Positions 34,958 to 46,393 of a stretch of 64,000 nt of DNA are shown piece by piece; the stretch's first letter is position 1, and each line of letters opens with the position of its first letter. The notes under the pieces were generated by a model. It saw nothing but the letters and a program-made list of their open reading frames with translations, made no database searches and was not told the origin of the DNA. Where the stretch lies: contig CM060070.1 in assembly GCA_030533445.1 (NCBI GenBank), forward strand, positions 47,576,385 through 47,640,384. Reading direction: 5' to 3'. This DNA comes from Cyprinodon diabolis. Lineage: Eukaryota; Chordata; Actinopteri; Cyprinodontiformes; Cyprinodontidae. A program made the position numbers and the translations under genes.

Positions 34958-37900
34958 TTTAATTCAATTTTCAATTCAGTTTATTTATATAGCGCCAAAT
35001 TCACAACACATGTCATCTCAAGGCACTTTACAGTTCAACCAGATCATACAGTCAAATTGATACAAAGTTTTCTATCTAAGGAAAACCAGTTGATTGCATT
35101 GACTCATTGACTCAAATACAATCCCTCACACTAAGCATGCTTGCAGCGACAGTGGAGAGGAAAAACTCCCCTTTAACAGGAAGAAACCTCCAGCAGAACC
35201 AGGCTCAGTGTGAGCGGCCATCTGCCGAGGCCGACTGGGGTTCAAGGAGACAGAAGCAGAGATACAAAAAGCAGCTGTAAAAGGCGGCCCCGTCCAGGAA
35301 ACACACAGCCAGGCAGACGAGCTCCAAGGCAGCTCCCATGCCAGAGGATGAAGAGAGCACATCCACCCAGCCACGGCCAGAGAAACAGGACCACACTGGA
35401 AAACAGGCCAATCTCCAACATCTACAAACAAGGGTGTTGATGGAAGCAGCACAGCTGATGTTTCTTTCCTGGATGACGTCACAGCCAAACAGGAACAGAT
35501 GAGGCAAAGCTACTCTGAGGAAAAGCAGAGAGAGCAGAACGATAGAGATTGAACTAACAGATTCTGCAGAATAGGAGAACAGAGAGAGAATGAAGCAGAA
35601 AGATGAAATGGGGGTCCCTATGTCCTCCAAAAGTCTAAGCCTATAGCAGCATAACTTTAAAGACAGCTCAGGATAACCTGAGCCACCCTAACTCTAAGCT
35701 TTATCAAAAAGGAAAGTTTTAAGCCTAGTCTTAAAAGTAGACAGAGTGTCTGCCTCACGGACTAAAACTGGTAGTTGGTTCCACAGGAGAGGAGCCTGAT
35801 AACTAAAAGATCTGCCTCCCATTCTACTTTTAGAAATTCTAGGAACCACTAGTAAACCTGCAGATTGAGAGCGAAGTGCTCTGTTAGGAACATAAGGAAC
35901 AATCAGATCTCTGATATAAGATGGAGCTTGGCCATTTAAGGCTTTATATGCGAGAAGGAGGATTTTAAATTCAATTCTTGATTTAACAGGAAGCCAATGA
36001 AAAGAAGCCAGGATAGGAGAGATATGATCTCTCTTTTTAATTTTCATCAGAACTCTGGCTGCAGCATTTTGGATCAGCTGAAGGCTTTTAACTACAGTTT
36101 GTGGACTTCCTGATAGTAAAGAATTACAATAGTCCAGCCTTGAAGTAACAAATGCATGGACTAGTTTCTCAGCATCACCCCTGGACAGGAGATTTCTAAT
36201 TTTTGCAATATTCCTCAGATGAAAGAAGGAAATTCTAGAAACCTCTTTGATCTGGGATTTAAATGACAGGTCCTGATCAAAAATAACACCAAGATTTTTT
36301 ACTTTATTATCTGAAATCAGTTTAATCCCATCCAAATGAAGTGACTGGCTAATCAGCTTCTTTTTCAGAGACTCTGGTCCAAAGACTATAACTTTTGTTT
36401 TGTCTGCATTCAGAAGCAGAAAGTTAAGAGTCATCCAGGTTTTTATGTCTTCAAGACATGCCTGTAATCTATGTAATGGGTTAGCTTCATCTGGATTTAT
36501 AGACAGATATAGCTGGGTATCATCAGCATAACAGTGGAAATTAATCCCATGCTGTCTAATAAGTCTACCAATTGGGAGCATGTATAAAGTAAAGAGAATT
36601 GGTCCTAGCACTGATCCCTGTGGTACTCCACAGGTAACCTTTGAGCGTGTTGAAGATCTATCATTAACATAAACAAACTGAATTCAATCAGATAGATAAG
36701 ATTTAAACCAGTCTAGTGCTGTTCCTTTAATTCCAACAAAATATTCAAGTCTTTCTAAAAGAATATTATGGTCAACTGTATCAAATGCAGCACTAAGATC
36801 CAACAGGACGAGCACAGATACGAGTCCATTATCTGAGGCCATGAGAATATCATTAGTGACTTTCACCAGAGCTGTTTCAGTGCTATGATGAGCTCTAAAG
36901 CCAGACTGAAACTCTTCAAAAAGTTCATTATGGTGTAAGTGGTCGCAAACTTGTTTGGCAACTACTTTCTCAAGAATTTTGGATAAGAAAGGAAGATTGG
37001 ATATAGGTCTATAATTAACCAAGTCATCTGGGTCAAGAGACGGTTTCTTAAGCAGAGGTTTAATTACAGCAACCTTAAAAGCTTTAGGTACATATCCCTG
37101 TAACAGAAATAGATTAATCACATCTAAAATGGAGGAGGAGATCAAAGGGAATACCTCCTTAAATAACCTGGTTGGAACTGGATCTAACATACAAGTTGAA
37201 GGCTTAGATGAAGACAATAATTTTGCTAATTCAGAAAGTTCAACTGGATCAAAGCAGTCTAAACCCGGTTCAGATTCCATGACTACCTCAGGTACAATCG
37301 CGGATAGAGGAGTGCTTATGATCTTATTTTTAATAAGATCAATCTTATTTATAAAGAATCCCATAAAATCATTGCTGCTAAGAGCAGGTGGAATGGACGG
37401 TTCAACAGAGCTATGGCTCTGGGTGAGTTTGGCAACTGTATTAAAAAGAAATCTAGGATTATTCTTATTCTCCTCTATTAATGAGGAGAAGTATGCTGCT
37501 CTTGCTTTACAAAGGGTCCTCTTATACAGCAGTAAACCATTTTTCCAGACTAGGAAGGACTCCCGCAGGTCTGTGGAGCGATATTTTCTCTCCAGTTTCC
37601 TAGCATTTTGCTTCAAAGTACGCAGCTCTGCATTAAACCAAGGAGCAAGCTTTCTATTTTCAACGGTTTTCATTTTCAAGGGAGCTGCGTTGTCTAAGGC
37701 AGTACGCAGAGAACTAGCAACCCCATCAACAAAATCATCAACCTGTGAAGGGGAATAAGCTATGCTTTTGCACTCTGCAGCACTGCTCAGCGACACAGAG
37801 GAGAGAGAAAGTGAAGCAGATTCTTTAAAATTTATAACTGCACCATCTGATAAAGATCTACTAAAATTGAACCTTCTTTTGGGGGAGGAGAACTCTGTTA

Positions 37901-38662
37901 AAGTAATCCTGAAGGTTATTAGAAAGTGGTCAGAGAGGACAGGGTTGTGAGGAAATACTGTTATTTCTTCACATTCTATGCCGTATGTCAGCACAAGATC
38001 CAAAGTATGAAGATGAGAATGTGTGGGACTATTCACATTTTGAACAAAGCCAATAGTGTCTAAGATAGCATTAAAGGCTGCTCTTAAGCTATCGCCTTCA
38101 ATGTCAGCATGGATGTTAAAATCTCCCACTATGATGACCCTGTCAGTATTTAATACCAAATCAGAAAGGAACTCTGAAAACTCATCTAAAAATTCAGAGT
38201 AAGGACCTGGCAGACGATACAAAGTTACAAAAAGAAGAGGTTTTCTTGCCTTGAAATTTGGATGAGGGAAATTAAGGGTTAAATGTTCAAAAGAGTTGTA
38301 GGTATTAACTGTTTTGGGAGTAATCAGTAAGTCAGACTGGAAGATTGTTGCTACTCCTCCTCCTCGCCCAGAACTTCTGGGTATGTGAAAATTTAAATAG
38401 CTTGAAGGAGTTGCCTCGTTTATGCTCACATAATCCTCTTGCTGCAGCCAGGTTTCTGTAAGGCAAAACAAGTCAATGTGATTATCACAATTCAAGTCAT
38501 TAACTAGCAGACTTTTAGAGGAAAGAGATCTTATGTTAAACAGACCGCATTTAATTGTTTTAACTTTTTCCCCAATTGGAGTTATTTTGATTTTAATTAG
38601 ATTATCATGATTTACTCCTTTGGGAATCTTTGCTAATTTATTAGATTTTGGTCGTGGGCATT
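34958..38662 (-). mobile_element. L2-type LINE, long 5'-truncated copy
   Basis: The 3' end at 34958 has the tail 'tatttatatagcgcc' (plus strand view), a 3' UTR to about 35690 and a nearly continuous endonuclease-RT frame up to about 38660. A possible target duplication 'catttaatt' is seen at about 34956-34964 and 38659-38667. This copy is the source reference for the many L2 3' fragments in the window. Confidence 0.92.
35694..38660 (-). pseudogene. L2 endonuclease-reverse transcriptase with one in-frame stop
   Basis: From the truncated 5' edge the frame reads [13 protein letters not shown] and [11 protein letters not shown] (AP endonuclease), [15 protein letters not shown], then RT blocks [39 protein letters not shown], and after the break [11 protein letters not shown] (catalytic DD), ending [10 protein letters not shown] at 35694. 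A TGA at 36684-36686 interrupts it; frames on both sides are identical, so the only defect seen is one nonsense change that fits CGA to TGA at a CpG. Confidence 0.92.
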
Positions 38663-39228
38663 TAATTTAATATGATGCATTAAAAAAATCCCATCATCAT
38701 CCAGCATATGTTCAGTTTCTGCCCAAATATTTTTTGTTGTTGTAGATTTTTATAACGGGGATAACTAGTACATACAAAGCAGCTTTTTCTGAATGAACTT
38801 TGTTTGTTCTCTAATTCCAAACTCTACGGAGCCCCTAAAGGGACTCTGAAGAGAAATGAAAATAATTATACATTCTCGTGCACACCAGATAGTTTCTCGT
38901 GTTTTAGTTTCTCATGCACACCAGATAATGTCTATTTTTTTGTTTATGTTAAAGGGATGGCTGGCGAAGCTTTAATAAACATTTTGAAAACCCGACAATG
39001 TCGCCAAAAAACTGAAGGAAGATAAGGTTTGTTAATTAATATACTAGGGTTGTAAAACATTAGCATAACGTTTAATTACAGTGCTGTAATATCCTTTTAA
39101 CAGGCAAATTAGCAATAGCACAGCATTTGCCATCACACCCTTTCTCTTCAATCAGATACTATTTCAATACCATTTTAGATTTTTTCTTTTCAATAATTAA
39201 TAGTTTGTCTGTCTGATCTCAATTTTAG
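38663..39228. other. Spacer, AT-rich
   Basis: Nothing recognised until the acceptor 'aattttag' at 39228. Confidence 0.45.
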
Positions 39229-39830
39229 ATTGATATTAACGTCATAAATGTGATGACCAATGAGGAGCTGGGACAATATATTGTGAAGTATGGAGACCGA
39301 CTCGCAGTAAAAGCATTTTGTCAGCAAAGAAGTGAGACTTTCAGAACTCCAGGAGTGAAATCCGTCCTCAGGCAGCGAGTACGTCAGAAACTGACTGAAC
39401 AGAGATCTGAAGCAGTAGACCGCGGCCTTTTGGCAATCAACATGCCGCAAAAGATAATCGACGGGTTGAAATTGGATGGCTCCATTTTAACAACGGAGAT
39501 TTTCACCAGGTTCGAACAAGGCATGGAGGATGAACAAGACACTTGAGTGTCCAGAAAACTGTTACAATGGGGGAACTGTTGGAAATAGGAAAAGGCCTGA
39601 TCTTTCCAAATGGAAAATCTCCCGAAGGGTCAGCGGAGGATTTTGTCTTTGACTTACATGATTTTAGTCATGAGAACGTTCCACTTGAAAGCACAGTAAG
39701 CCAACTGTATGAGCAGACCAAGGTAAAAATGCTGCGAATTTACACCTGCTCTCGAGAAAAGGAAAAAATATCTACTGATGAGCAGTTTTCACATATATCT
39801 TCGGATTTTGGACACGCATAGAAAGTTGGA
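39229..39830 (+). pseudogene. N-terminal part of a fish HECT-type gene family member
   Basis: After an acceptor at 39228 the frame reads TNEELGQYIVKYGDRLAVKA, a motif I recall from fish proteins often labelled G2/M-phase-specific E3 ligase-like. The frame breaks near 39425; the following frame carries EIGWLHFNNGDFHQVRTRHG, a TGA at 39531-39533, then VQKTVTMGELLEIGKGLIFP and EDFVFDLHDFSHE to QLYEQTKVKMLRIY. The regions are in family order. One frameshift and one stop mark it as a pseudogene, unless the sequence has errors. The family assignment is from memory. Confidence 0.65.
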
Positions 39831-40033
39831 TCTAAGGCATGTAATGATTTATTGTATTCAGCCATTAGACATATAACTGAATCACAAAGCAATGAAAATG
39901 TAATTTTTGCATTGGTGAAGTAAACTTGAAACATTTTTAAAATGCTGTAGTGGAAGAACTGTGGATTTTTTTTAACCCAGATTCAGTGCTGTTACTTCAG
40001 AAACACATTCTATTCACATGGCAGCTAAATTTT
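39831..40033. other. Intron-like spacer
   Basis: No feature seen before the LTR element. Confidence 0.4.
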
Positions 40034-40038
40034 GAAAA

Positions 40039-40814
40039 TGTTATGTTGGGTTGTGATTCTAGCCCAAATGCAGAACACACTCTGAGACAGGGGAAAAAGT
40101 TCAAAGGTTTATTGAGAAACACAGGTTGAAACACAGAACTGATTCTGGGGAAAATCTGGTCCAGGACTGGTCACGACTGATTTTTACTGCAGAGGGGGAC
40201 AGAATGGTTAGCTGAAGTCCAGGTAATCTTGCTGGTTGAGTAAGCGCAGGTTTGTACCTGTTCAGAGGTTTGAGCAGAGCGACAGGTGGGGAAACCTGGA
40301 GGGTCCAGAGGCTGACGGCAGGCTGAGGGCTGACAGGTTTGATTCTCCAGGGTTCTTCCTTGATCAGACAGACTGGTTTCAGACAGAGAAACTCTTCCAG
40401 AGTTTCTGATCTCCAGGGTTCTTCGGTAATCAGACAGATTGGTTTTAGACAGAGAAACTCTTCCAGAGTTTCAGTTTTCAGGCAGATTCTTCCTGGAAGC
40501 AGAGAGGACAAAAACAGGTTAGGTTCAGGTTCAGGTTATCAGGGAGTCTAGATTCAGGCAGGCAGATTGGCTCAGGCTTGCTAACCATAACTGGCAAAAC
40601 ACTCTGGCACTGGAGTGTTGTCCACAGCCCACTTAAGTACTGGTCTCCTAATGAGCAGACGAGAAGCAGCTGGTGAAGTCAGCTCCAGCTTCAGGAGATC
40701 CAGTACGCCCTCTGGTGGGGGAAGGTAGACAGCACCCCAGATCCCAACAGAAGTACAAACCATCAGGAAGGGATCCTCGGCGCCCTCTGGTGGGCAAGCC
40801 TCTGGATCCCAACA
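40039..40814 (-). repeat. 3' LTR of the gag-only element
   Basis: Direct copy of 44026-44800. Relative of the solo LTR at 13600-14302. Confidence 0.92.
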
Positions 40815-40859
40815 GAGCCCCCCCCCCCTCAAAGTAGGATTCCAGACGCCCTCAGAACA

Positions 40860-41340
40860 GTCCATGCAAAACAAAAAACAACCCACCCAGGGTGGGCGGA
40901 GGGGGCACCAGGCAAGGAGGGCAAGAAAATACAAAAACAGAGTCCATAACAAAAAAAGAACCCACCCAGGGTGGGCGGAGGGGGAACCAGGCAAGGAGGG
41001 CAAGAAAACAGAAAAGAAGCGAGGCAGAGTCTCAGGTGGCCAGCTGCGGGGCCGAAGGCATGGCCGACGTTCCGGGGGCCGGCCGCGGGGCCGGAGACGT
41101 GGCAGACGCTCAGGAGGCCGGCCGTGGGGCCGGAGGTAAGGCCGATTCACAGGAGGCCGGCTGCAGGTCCGAGGACGTGGCAGAAGAGTCTTAGGAGGCC
41201 GGCCGCGGGGCTGGGGACGGGGCCGAGTCTTTGGTGAACGGCCGCAGGGCTGGAGGCACGGCAGACGTTCTGGAGACCAGCCGCAGGGCCGGAGGCAAAG
41301 CAGAGTCTTAGGAGGCCGGCCGTGGGTCAGGCGACGTAGG
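40860..41340. repeat. GC-rich short tandem repeats in the element interior
   Basis: An 84-bp block with 'acccacccagggtgggcgga' occurs twice at 40880-41010, followed by imperfect 'ggaggccggccgcggggc' units to about 41320. Confidence 0.8.
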
Positions 41341-41366
41341 AGGGTTATAGGAGGATGACCTCTCTG

Positions 41367-42863
41367 TCACTGCTGAATCTTCGGAGGAGGGCGACGTCTC
41401 CGCCGTTGCAGGATCTTCGACGGAGGACGAGGTCTCCGCCGCTGCAGGAGTTTAGGAGGAGGACGACGCCCCAATTTCAACAGGTAGGCCCAAGGGGAAC
41501 GCCGTCCCCTCTTCAGCGGCTCAGCTACAGTCTCAGAGGGGGCCGCGGACTGCGGCTCTGGAACAGGGTCCGAGGAGGCCGTCGGCTGCGGCTCAGGAAC
41601 TGGAGCAGGAGGGGTCGCCGACTGCGACTCAGGAACAGGCCCAGAGGTGACCGCCGACTGTGGTTCAGGAACAGGCCCAGAGGTGACCGCCGACTGCAGT
41701 TCAGGAACAGACTCTGAGAAGGCCGCTGACTGCGGCTCAGGTACAGTCTCAGAGGTAACCGCCAACTGCGGTTCAGGAACAGGCCCAGAGGGGACCGCCC
41801 ACTGCGGCTCAGGAGCAGACCCAGAGGTAACCGCTGACTGCGGTTCAGGAACAGGTTCAGAAACAGGAACATGACCAGAGGAGACCGCCGACTGCGGCTC
41901 CGGATCAGGAACAGAGGAGACCACCAATTGTGGCTCCGAATCAGGAACAGAGGAGACCACCGACTGTGGCTCCGGATCAGGAACAGAGGAGACCACCGAC
42001 TGTGGCTCCGGAACAGGAACAGAAGAGACCACCGACTGTTGCTCCGGATCAGGAACAGAGGAACCCGCCAACTGCGGCTCAGAATCAGGAACAGAGTAAC
42101 CTGCCGACTGCGGTTCCGGATCAGGAACAGAGGAGCTCGCCGACCGCGGCTCCGGATTAGGAACAGAGGAGCCCGCCGATTGCGGCTCCGGATCAGGAAC
42201 AGAGGAGCCCGCCGATTGCGGCTCCGGGTCAGGAACAGAGGAGCCCGCCGATTGCGGCTCCGGGTCAGGAACAGAGGAGCCCGCCGACTGCGGCTCCGGA
42301 TCAGGAACAGAGGAGCCCGCCGATTGCGGCTCCGATTCAGGAACAGAGGAACCCGCCAACTGCGGCTCAGAATCAGGAACAGAGGAACCCGCCGACTGCG
42401 GTTCCGGATCAGGAACAGAGGAGCCCGCCGATTGCGGCTCCGGATCAGGAACAGAGGAGCCCGCCGATTGCGGCTCCGGGTCAGGAACAGAGGAGCCCGC
42501 CGACTGCGGCTCCGGATCAGGAACAGAGGAGCCCGCCGATCGCGGCTCAGGATCAGGAATAGAGGAGCCCGCAGATTGCGGCTCCGATTCAGGAACAGAG
42601 GAGCCCGCCGACTGCGGTTCCGATTCAGGAACAGAGGAGCCCGCCGATTGCGGCTCCGGTCCCAGCGTGGAGGAAACCACCCATGGTGGTACAGGATCAG
42701 CCCCTGAGGTGGGTTGAAGCGCCTGCAGAGGGCTCTTGGCGATTTGGGGCGCCCGCTGAGGGGCTCTTAGAGGCGTATTTCCAAGTTCTGAAGCCTCTTT
42801 AAATAGATGCTTAGGGGTCTCTGGACGGCATAGAGCAGGCTCAGGGGTCTTTGGACGGCACAA
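41367..42863 (-). CDS. Proline-rich repeat ORF of the LTR element
   Basis: An uninterrupted frame of 498 codons. It starts MCRPKTPEPALCRPETPKHL, then runs through some two dozen 12-residue units of the type PEPQSAGSSVPD and later PEPQSAVTSGPV variants, ending in a basic region KLLQRRRPRPPSKILQRRRR. The unit is 36 bp, so copy-number change keeps the frame. It most likely represents a spacer of the gag polyprotein beyond the capsid-like part; no catalytic motif is present. The plus-strand frame RNRGARRLRLR over the same bases is its antisense shadow. Confidence 0.6.
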   Translation of the reverse strand: MCRPKTPEPALCRPETPKHLFKEASELGNTPLRAPQRAPQIAKSPLQALQPTSGADPVPPWVVSSTLGPEPQSAGSSVPESEPQSAGSSVPESEPQSAGSSIPDPEPRSAGSSVPDPEPQSAGSSVPDPEPQSAGSSVPDPEPQSAGSSVPDPEPQSAGSSVPDSEPQLAGSSVPESEPQSAGSSVPDPEPQSAGSSVPDPEPQSAGSSVPDPEPQSAGSSVPDPEPQSAGSSVPNPEPRSASSSVPDPEPQSAGYSVPDSEPQLAGSSVPDPEQQSVVSSVPVPEPQSVVSSVPDPEPQSVVSSVPDSEPQLVVSSVPDPEPQSAVSSGHVPVSEPVPEPQSAVTSGSAPEPQWAVPSGPVPEPQLAVTSETVPEPQSAAFSESVPELQSAVTSGPVPEPQSAVTSGPVPESQSATPPAPVPEPQPTASSDPVPEPQSAAPSETVAEPLKRGRRSPWAYLLKLGRRPPPKLLQRRRPRPPSKILQRRRRRPPPKIQQ

Positions 42864-43021
42864 AGCAGGCTCAGGGGTCTCTGGACGGCACAGAGCTAAC
42901 TCAGGGGTCTCTAGATGGCACAGAGCTAACTCAGGGGTCTCTAGACGGCACAGAGCTGACTCAGGGGTCTCTAGACGGCTCAGAACTGACTCAAGACGGC
43001 TCAGGGCTGGCTCAGGGGTCT

Positions 43022-44031
43022 TTAGAAGGGGAAGATATCCTCTCTATCCCCATAGAAAAACCTCCAGAGGTCTGACTCATTGATATGGGGAGCTCTTACT
43101 GTCTGGGGTGAAAATACTGGACCTATTTTAAGTTTCTTGGTGGATGGTGCTAAATGACGATCATGTAAGTGGTGGCAGAGACTGACCTGGCGCAGATGGG
43201 AAATGGAGTACAGAACCGGAAGCTGAATGGCTTTTCCCTTAACTGGACTGAACTGGGCTGAACTGGACTGAACTGGACAGAACTGGGCTGAACTGGACAG
43301 AACTGGGCTGAGCTGGACAGAACTGGGCTGAGCTGGGCTGAACTGGGCTGAGCTGGGTTGAACTGGGCTCCTAGATCTGGACCTGACTCTGGTTCGTTGT
43401 TTGTAATCCAGGTGGATAGCTAAACAAATGAGCTCTTCCAAGGTTGCAGGTTCATCGCTCTTTGCCAGCTCGTCCTTAATCTCTTCATTTAAGGCGTGAA
43501 AGAAAATGTTTTTGAGCATAGAATTACTCCAACCGGAAGTAGCGGCTCTGACCCGGAAGTCCATTGAAAAATCGTCTACGGTTCTATCCCCTTGTTTAAA
43601 GTTCGACAGACCCCAAGATTTAGTAGATTCAGAGAAAGCTAGAGAGAATTCTTTTAAAAAATGCTCAAATGTACAAAAAACACTGGATTCAGAAGAAAAA
43701 CTGTTCTTTGCCCATTTGCAGACTTTTCCGGATAATCGTGAGAGAATAAAGGCTATTTTCTCTCGTTATTTGGAAAACTGGACGGAGAAAATTCGAAAAA
43801 CAATTTGCATTGAAGCAAAAATCTGTTACATTGACTAGGTGTGCCAGAAAACCTTTCAGGAAGTGAGGGACGGAATTCAGGACGTGACGGACCGGATTCT
43901 GACCTGAGTAGGGGATCTGCCTCTTGAACCGGAAGTGGTGCTGGTTCTGCTCTAGAAGTAGCTTCTTGTTGCTTTAAAATCCTCCGGAGTGTGCCTGCTG
44001 GGTTAGTCTGTTGGCCAGAGTGTTCTGTCAT
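43022..44031 (-). pseudogene. gag region of the LTR element, one frameshift
   Basis: The start at 44031 (MTEHSGQQTNPAG) lies within the last six bases of the 5' LTR. The first frame runs to 43753 and includes FSGTPSQCNRFLLQCKLFFE, a capsid-like segment common to fish Ty3 elements. A homopolymer frameshift at about 43755 ends it, and the downstream frame continues with MDFRVRAATSGWSNSMLKNI, EEIKDELAKSDEPATLEELI and an SSAQFSPAQPSS repeat. No zinc knuckle was seen. Confidence 0.8.
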
Positions 44032-44800
44032 GTTGGGTTGTGATTCTAGCCCAAATGCAGAACACACTCTGAGACAGGGGAAAAAGTTCAAAGGTTTATT
44101 GAGAAACACAGGTTGAAACACAGAACTGATTCTGGGGAAAATCTGGTCCAGGACTGGTCACGACTGATTTTCACTGCAGAGGGGGACAGAATGGTTAGCT
44201 GAAGTCCAAGTAATCTTGCTGGTTGAGTGAGCGCAGGTTTGTACCTGTTCAGAGGTTTGAGCAGAGCGACGGGGGGGAAACCTGGAGGGTCCAGAGGCTG
44301 ACGGCAGGCTGAGGGCTGACAGGTTTGATTCTCCAGGGTTCTTCCTTGATCAGACAGACTGGTTTCAGACAGAGAAACTCTTCCAGAGTTTCTGATCTCC
44401 AGGGTTCTTCGGTAATCAGACAGATTGGTTTTAGACAGAGAAACTCTTCTAGAGTTTCAGTTTTCAGGCAGGTTCTTCCTGGAAGCAGAGAGGACAAAAA
44501 CAGGTTAGGTTCAGGTTCAGGTTATTGGGGAGTCTAGATTCAGGCAGGCAGATTGGCTCAGGCTTGCTAACCATAACTGGCAAAACACTCTGGCACTGGA
44601 GTGTTGTCCACAGCCCACTTAAGTACTGGTCTCCTGATGAGCAGACGAGAAGCAGCTGGTGAAGTCAGCTCCAGCTTCAGGAGATCCAGTACGCCCTCTG
44701 GTGGGGGAAGGTAGACAGCACCCCAGATCCCAACAGAAGTACAAACCATCAGGAAGGGATCCTCGGCGCCCTCTGGTGGGCAAGCCTCTGGATCCCAACA
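44026..44800 (-). repeat. 5' LTR of the gag-only element
   Basis: See the element entry; contains the presumed promoter and the gag start codon at its inner edge. Confidence 0.92.
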
Positions 44801-44904
44801 AAAAAGTATGTATTAACAATAGTGTAAAGCGTGTATAAGCCTGCTGAATAATGAAACAGCTTTTCACGAAAAATTATACACCACAACTTCTTCATTTAAT
44901 ATAG

Positions 44905-45021
44905 GACAGGACAATCCAGAGGCAGTCTGCAAGGAACCGAAGAAGAAGATACCATGAAAGTACAACGAATGATCAAAGGAATCAACCAGGGATATCTGCA
45001 GGGTCTGATGTGATACCCAAA
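44905..45021 (+). CDS. Possible middle exon of the HECT-type gene remnant
   Basis: 117 nt, open in one frame, between acceptor 'ttaatatag' and donor 'gtaagc'. It encodes a basic linker (QSARNRRRRYHESTTNDQRN) that resembles a low-complexity hinge. Its link to the pieces at 39229 and 56472 rests only on strand, order and splice sites. Confidence 0.35.
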
Positions 45022-45554
45022 GTAAGCCCTAATGGATTTATTACAATCCCACAGTGTGAGGTGATGCATGTTCTACTTTAATAAAAAATACAAAAAAACT
45101 AATAATGAAACATCTTATTTTATAGTTACACCCAATATCTGATTGTGGGTACTCACATGCTATTTTGCTAATGGTTAGGTTTAGGGTAAGTTTTAGTGTT
45201 AGGGCATAGAGAGGGTTGAAAATGACTGAAAATCAATGGAAGTCAATGGGAGTCAACACATGGTCCTCACTACAATGGCAGAACGAGTTGGAGTGTGTGT
45301 TTGTGGGTGTATCGTAATAAAGTGATACTACATTGCCCTTTTTTAAGAAAGAGGGATATGCCATAGGCTAGCTCTCAGAAAGTGGCTAGAAAGTGAGTTC
45401 CGTTCCAGCATCTTGGGTAATACTTTTTATTATTGTTTTTATGAAGTAAGATAGTTCATCTTCTTTGAAAAAAAGTTCCACAAGCGGGCATCCTGCAGTT
45501 AGTGAGTAATCGTCATTTAAAGTTGAGTAATACATGAAAAAATTGACATTTTAG

Positions 45555-45846
45555 CCTCTAATAGCATCTTTGACTCCAATTATCTCTAAAAGTAATAGAG
45601 CCACACACTTCAAACTTGGTAGATCTATGGAGAGTCCTAAAAATATTCATTCCCTAAAATATCAGCCGGATTGAAGCAGTGGTTCTAGAGGAAATTTATT
45701 TGGAAAAATCCTGAAATGTTTGCATTTCTGGCCTCTAATAGCATCTTTGACTACAATTATCTCTAAAAGTAATAAAGCCAAACACTTCAAACTTGGTAGA
45801 TCTATCCCTAAAATCCCTAAAATATCAGCCAGATTGGAGCAGGTTT
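45555..45846. repeat. Tandem duplication, period 177 bp
   Basis: 'cctctaatagcatctttgac' starts at 45555 and again at 45732; the second copy is shortened near 45810. No coding frame. Confidence 0.9.
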
Positions 45847-46059
45847 ATCAAAACAGAAAATCCAACAATAACTGCCTTGCTCATTCTCCGAAATTGTATA
45901 CTGAGAAAAGTGGTTTTCACAAGCCTCACCATGCTCACTGCACTAAATATTAATATTAAGAAAATATTTACAAATTCTACAATGTCTAATAAGGCATCAT
46001 TATGAATGTCAATGATGGTCACAATGTCTATTGGTCGGTGTCAAATGTCATTATCTTCA

Positions 46060-46345
46060 GACTAGATTGTACAATCATCATCATCATCGCTATCTTCACT
46101 AGACAGAATTTCCTCTTCTCCGGTAACATTTTAACAGTTCTTGCACCCACACAACTCTGTACATTTAAGGTTAGAAGATTTACATGAACGTCATTTAGTT
46201 CATAATGTCCTATTTTGCATTTACAGCTTATAAGTTTCAACGCCTCTTTAGGACCAGGATCATTGGTCATCCAATTGATAGAAAGCTGTTTTTCATGGAT
46301 GTTCCCACCATGGCCACTTGGTGATGGTGCAGATATCACTGCCTG
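46060..46345 (-). pseudogene. C-terminal end of a cysteine-cluster gene remnant
   Basis: The minus-strand frame reads SGHGGNIHEKQLSINWMTND and PGPKEALKLISCKCK, then after a frame change CTELCGCKNC, a stop, and an acidic run EDSDDDDD. The spacing of cysteines resembles the tesmin/TSO1-type CXC cluster found at the C-terminus of a large uncharacterised fish family (from memory). At least one frameshift and one stop are present. The N-terminal pieces lie beyond the retrovirus-like insertion, at 54840-55818. Confidence 0.6.
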
Positions 46346-46393
46346 CAGAGCATGATGATGACTGGCATACCAAGTACAATATAAGATATAAAC

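Larger units (their letters stand above)
40039..44800 (-). mobile_element. Gag-only Ty3-type LTR element with large in-frame minisatellite
   Basis: Two direct LTRs, 40039-40814 and 44026-44800 (about 776 and 775 bp, roughly a dozen differences by eye). In the minus-strand sense each LTR begins TGTTGGGATCC and ends ATGACA. The flanks GAAAA and AAAAA match at four of five bases. A G-rich polypurine tract abuts the 3' LTR (40815-40830, seen as C on the plus strand). It encodes gag and a proline-rich repeat protein, and has no protease, RT, RNase H or integrase. Confidence 0.9.

Noticed and set aside
37129..37950. Plus-strand frames of 209 and 62 codons
   Set aside because: Antisense to the L2 endonuclease-RT frame.
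38804..39025. 73-codon frame before the HECT-type remnant
   Set aside because: No family resemblance, and no splice signal that would link it to 39229.
41871..42707. Plus-strand frame of RNRGARRLRLR repeats
   Set aside because: Antisense shadow of the Pro-rich repeat frame of the LTR element.
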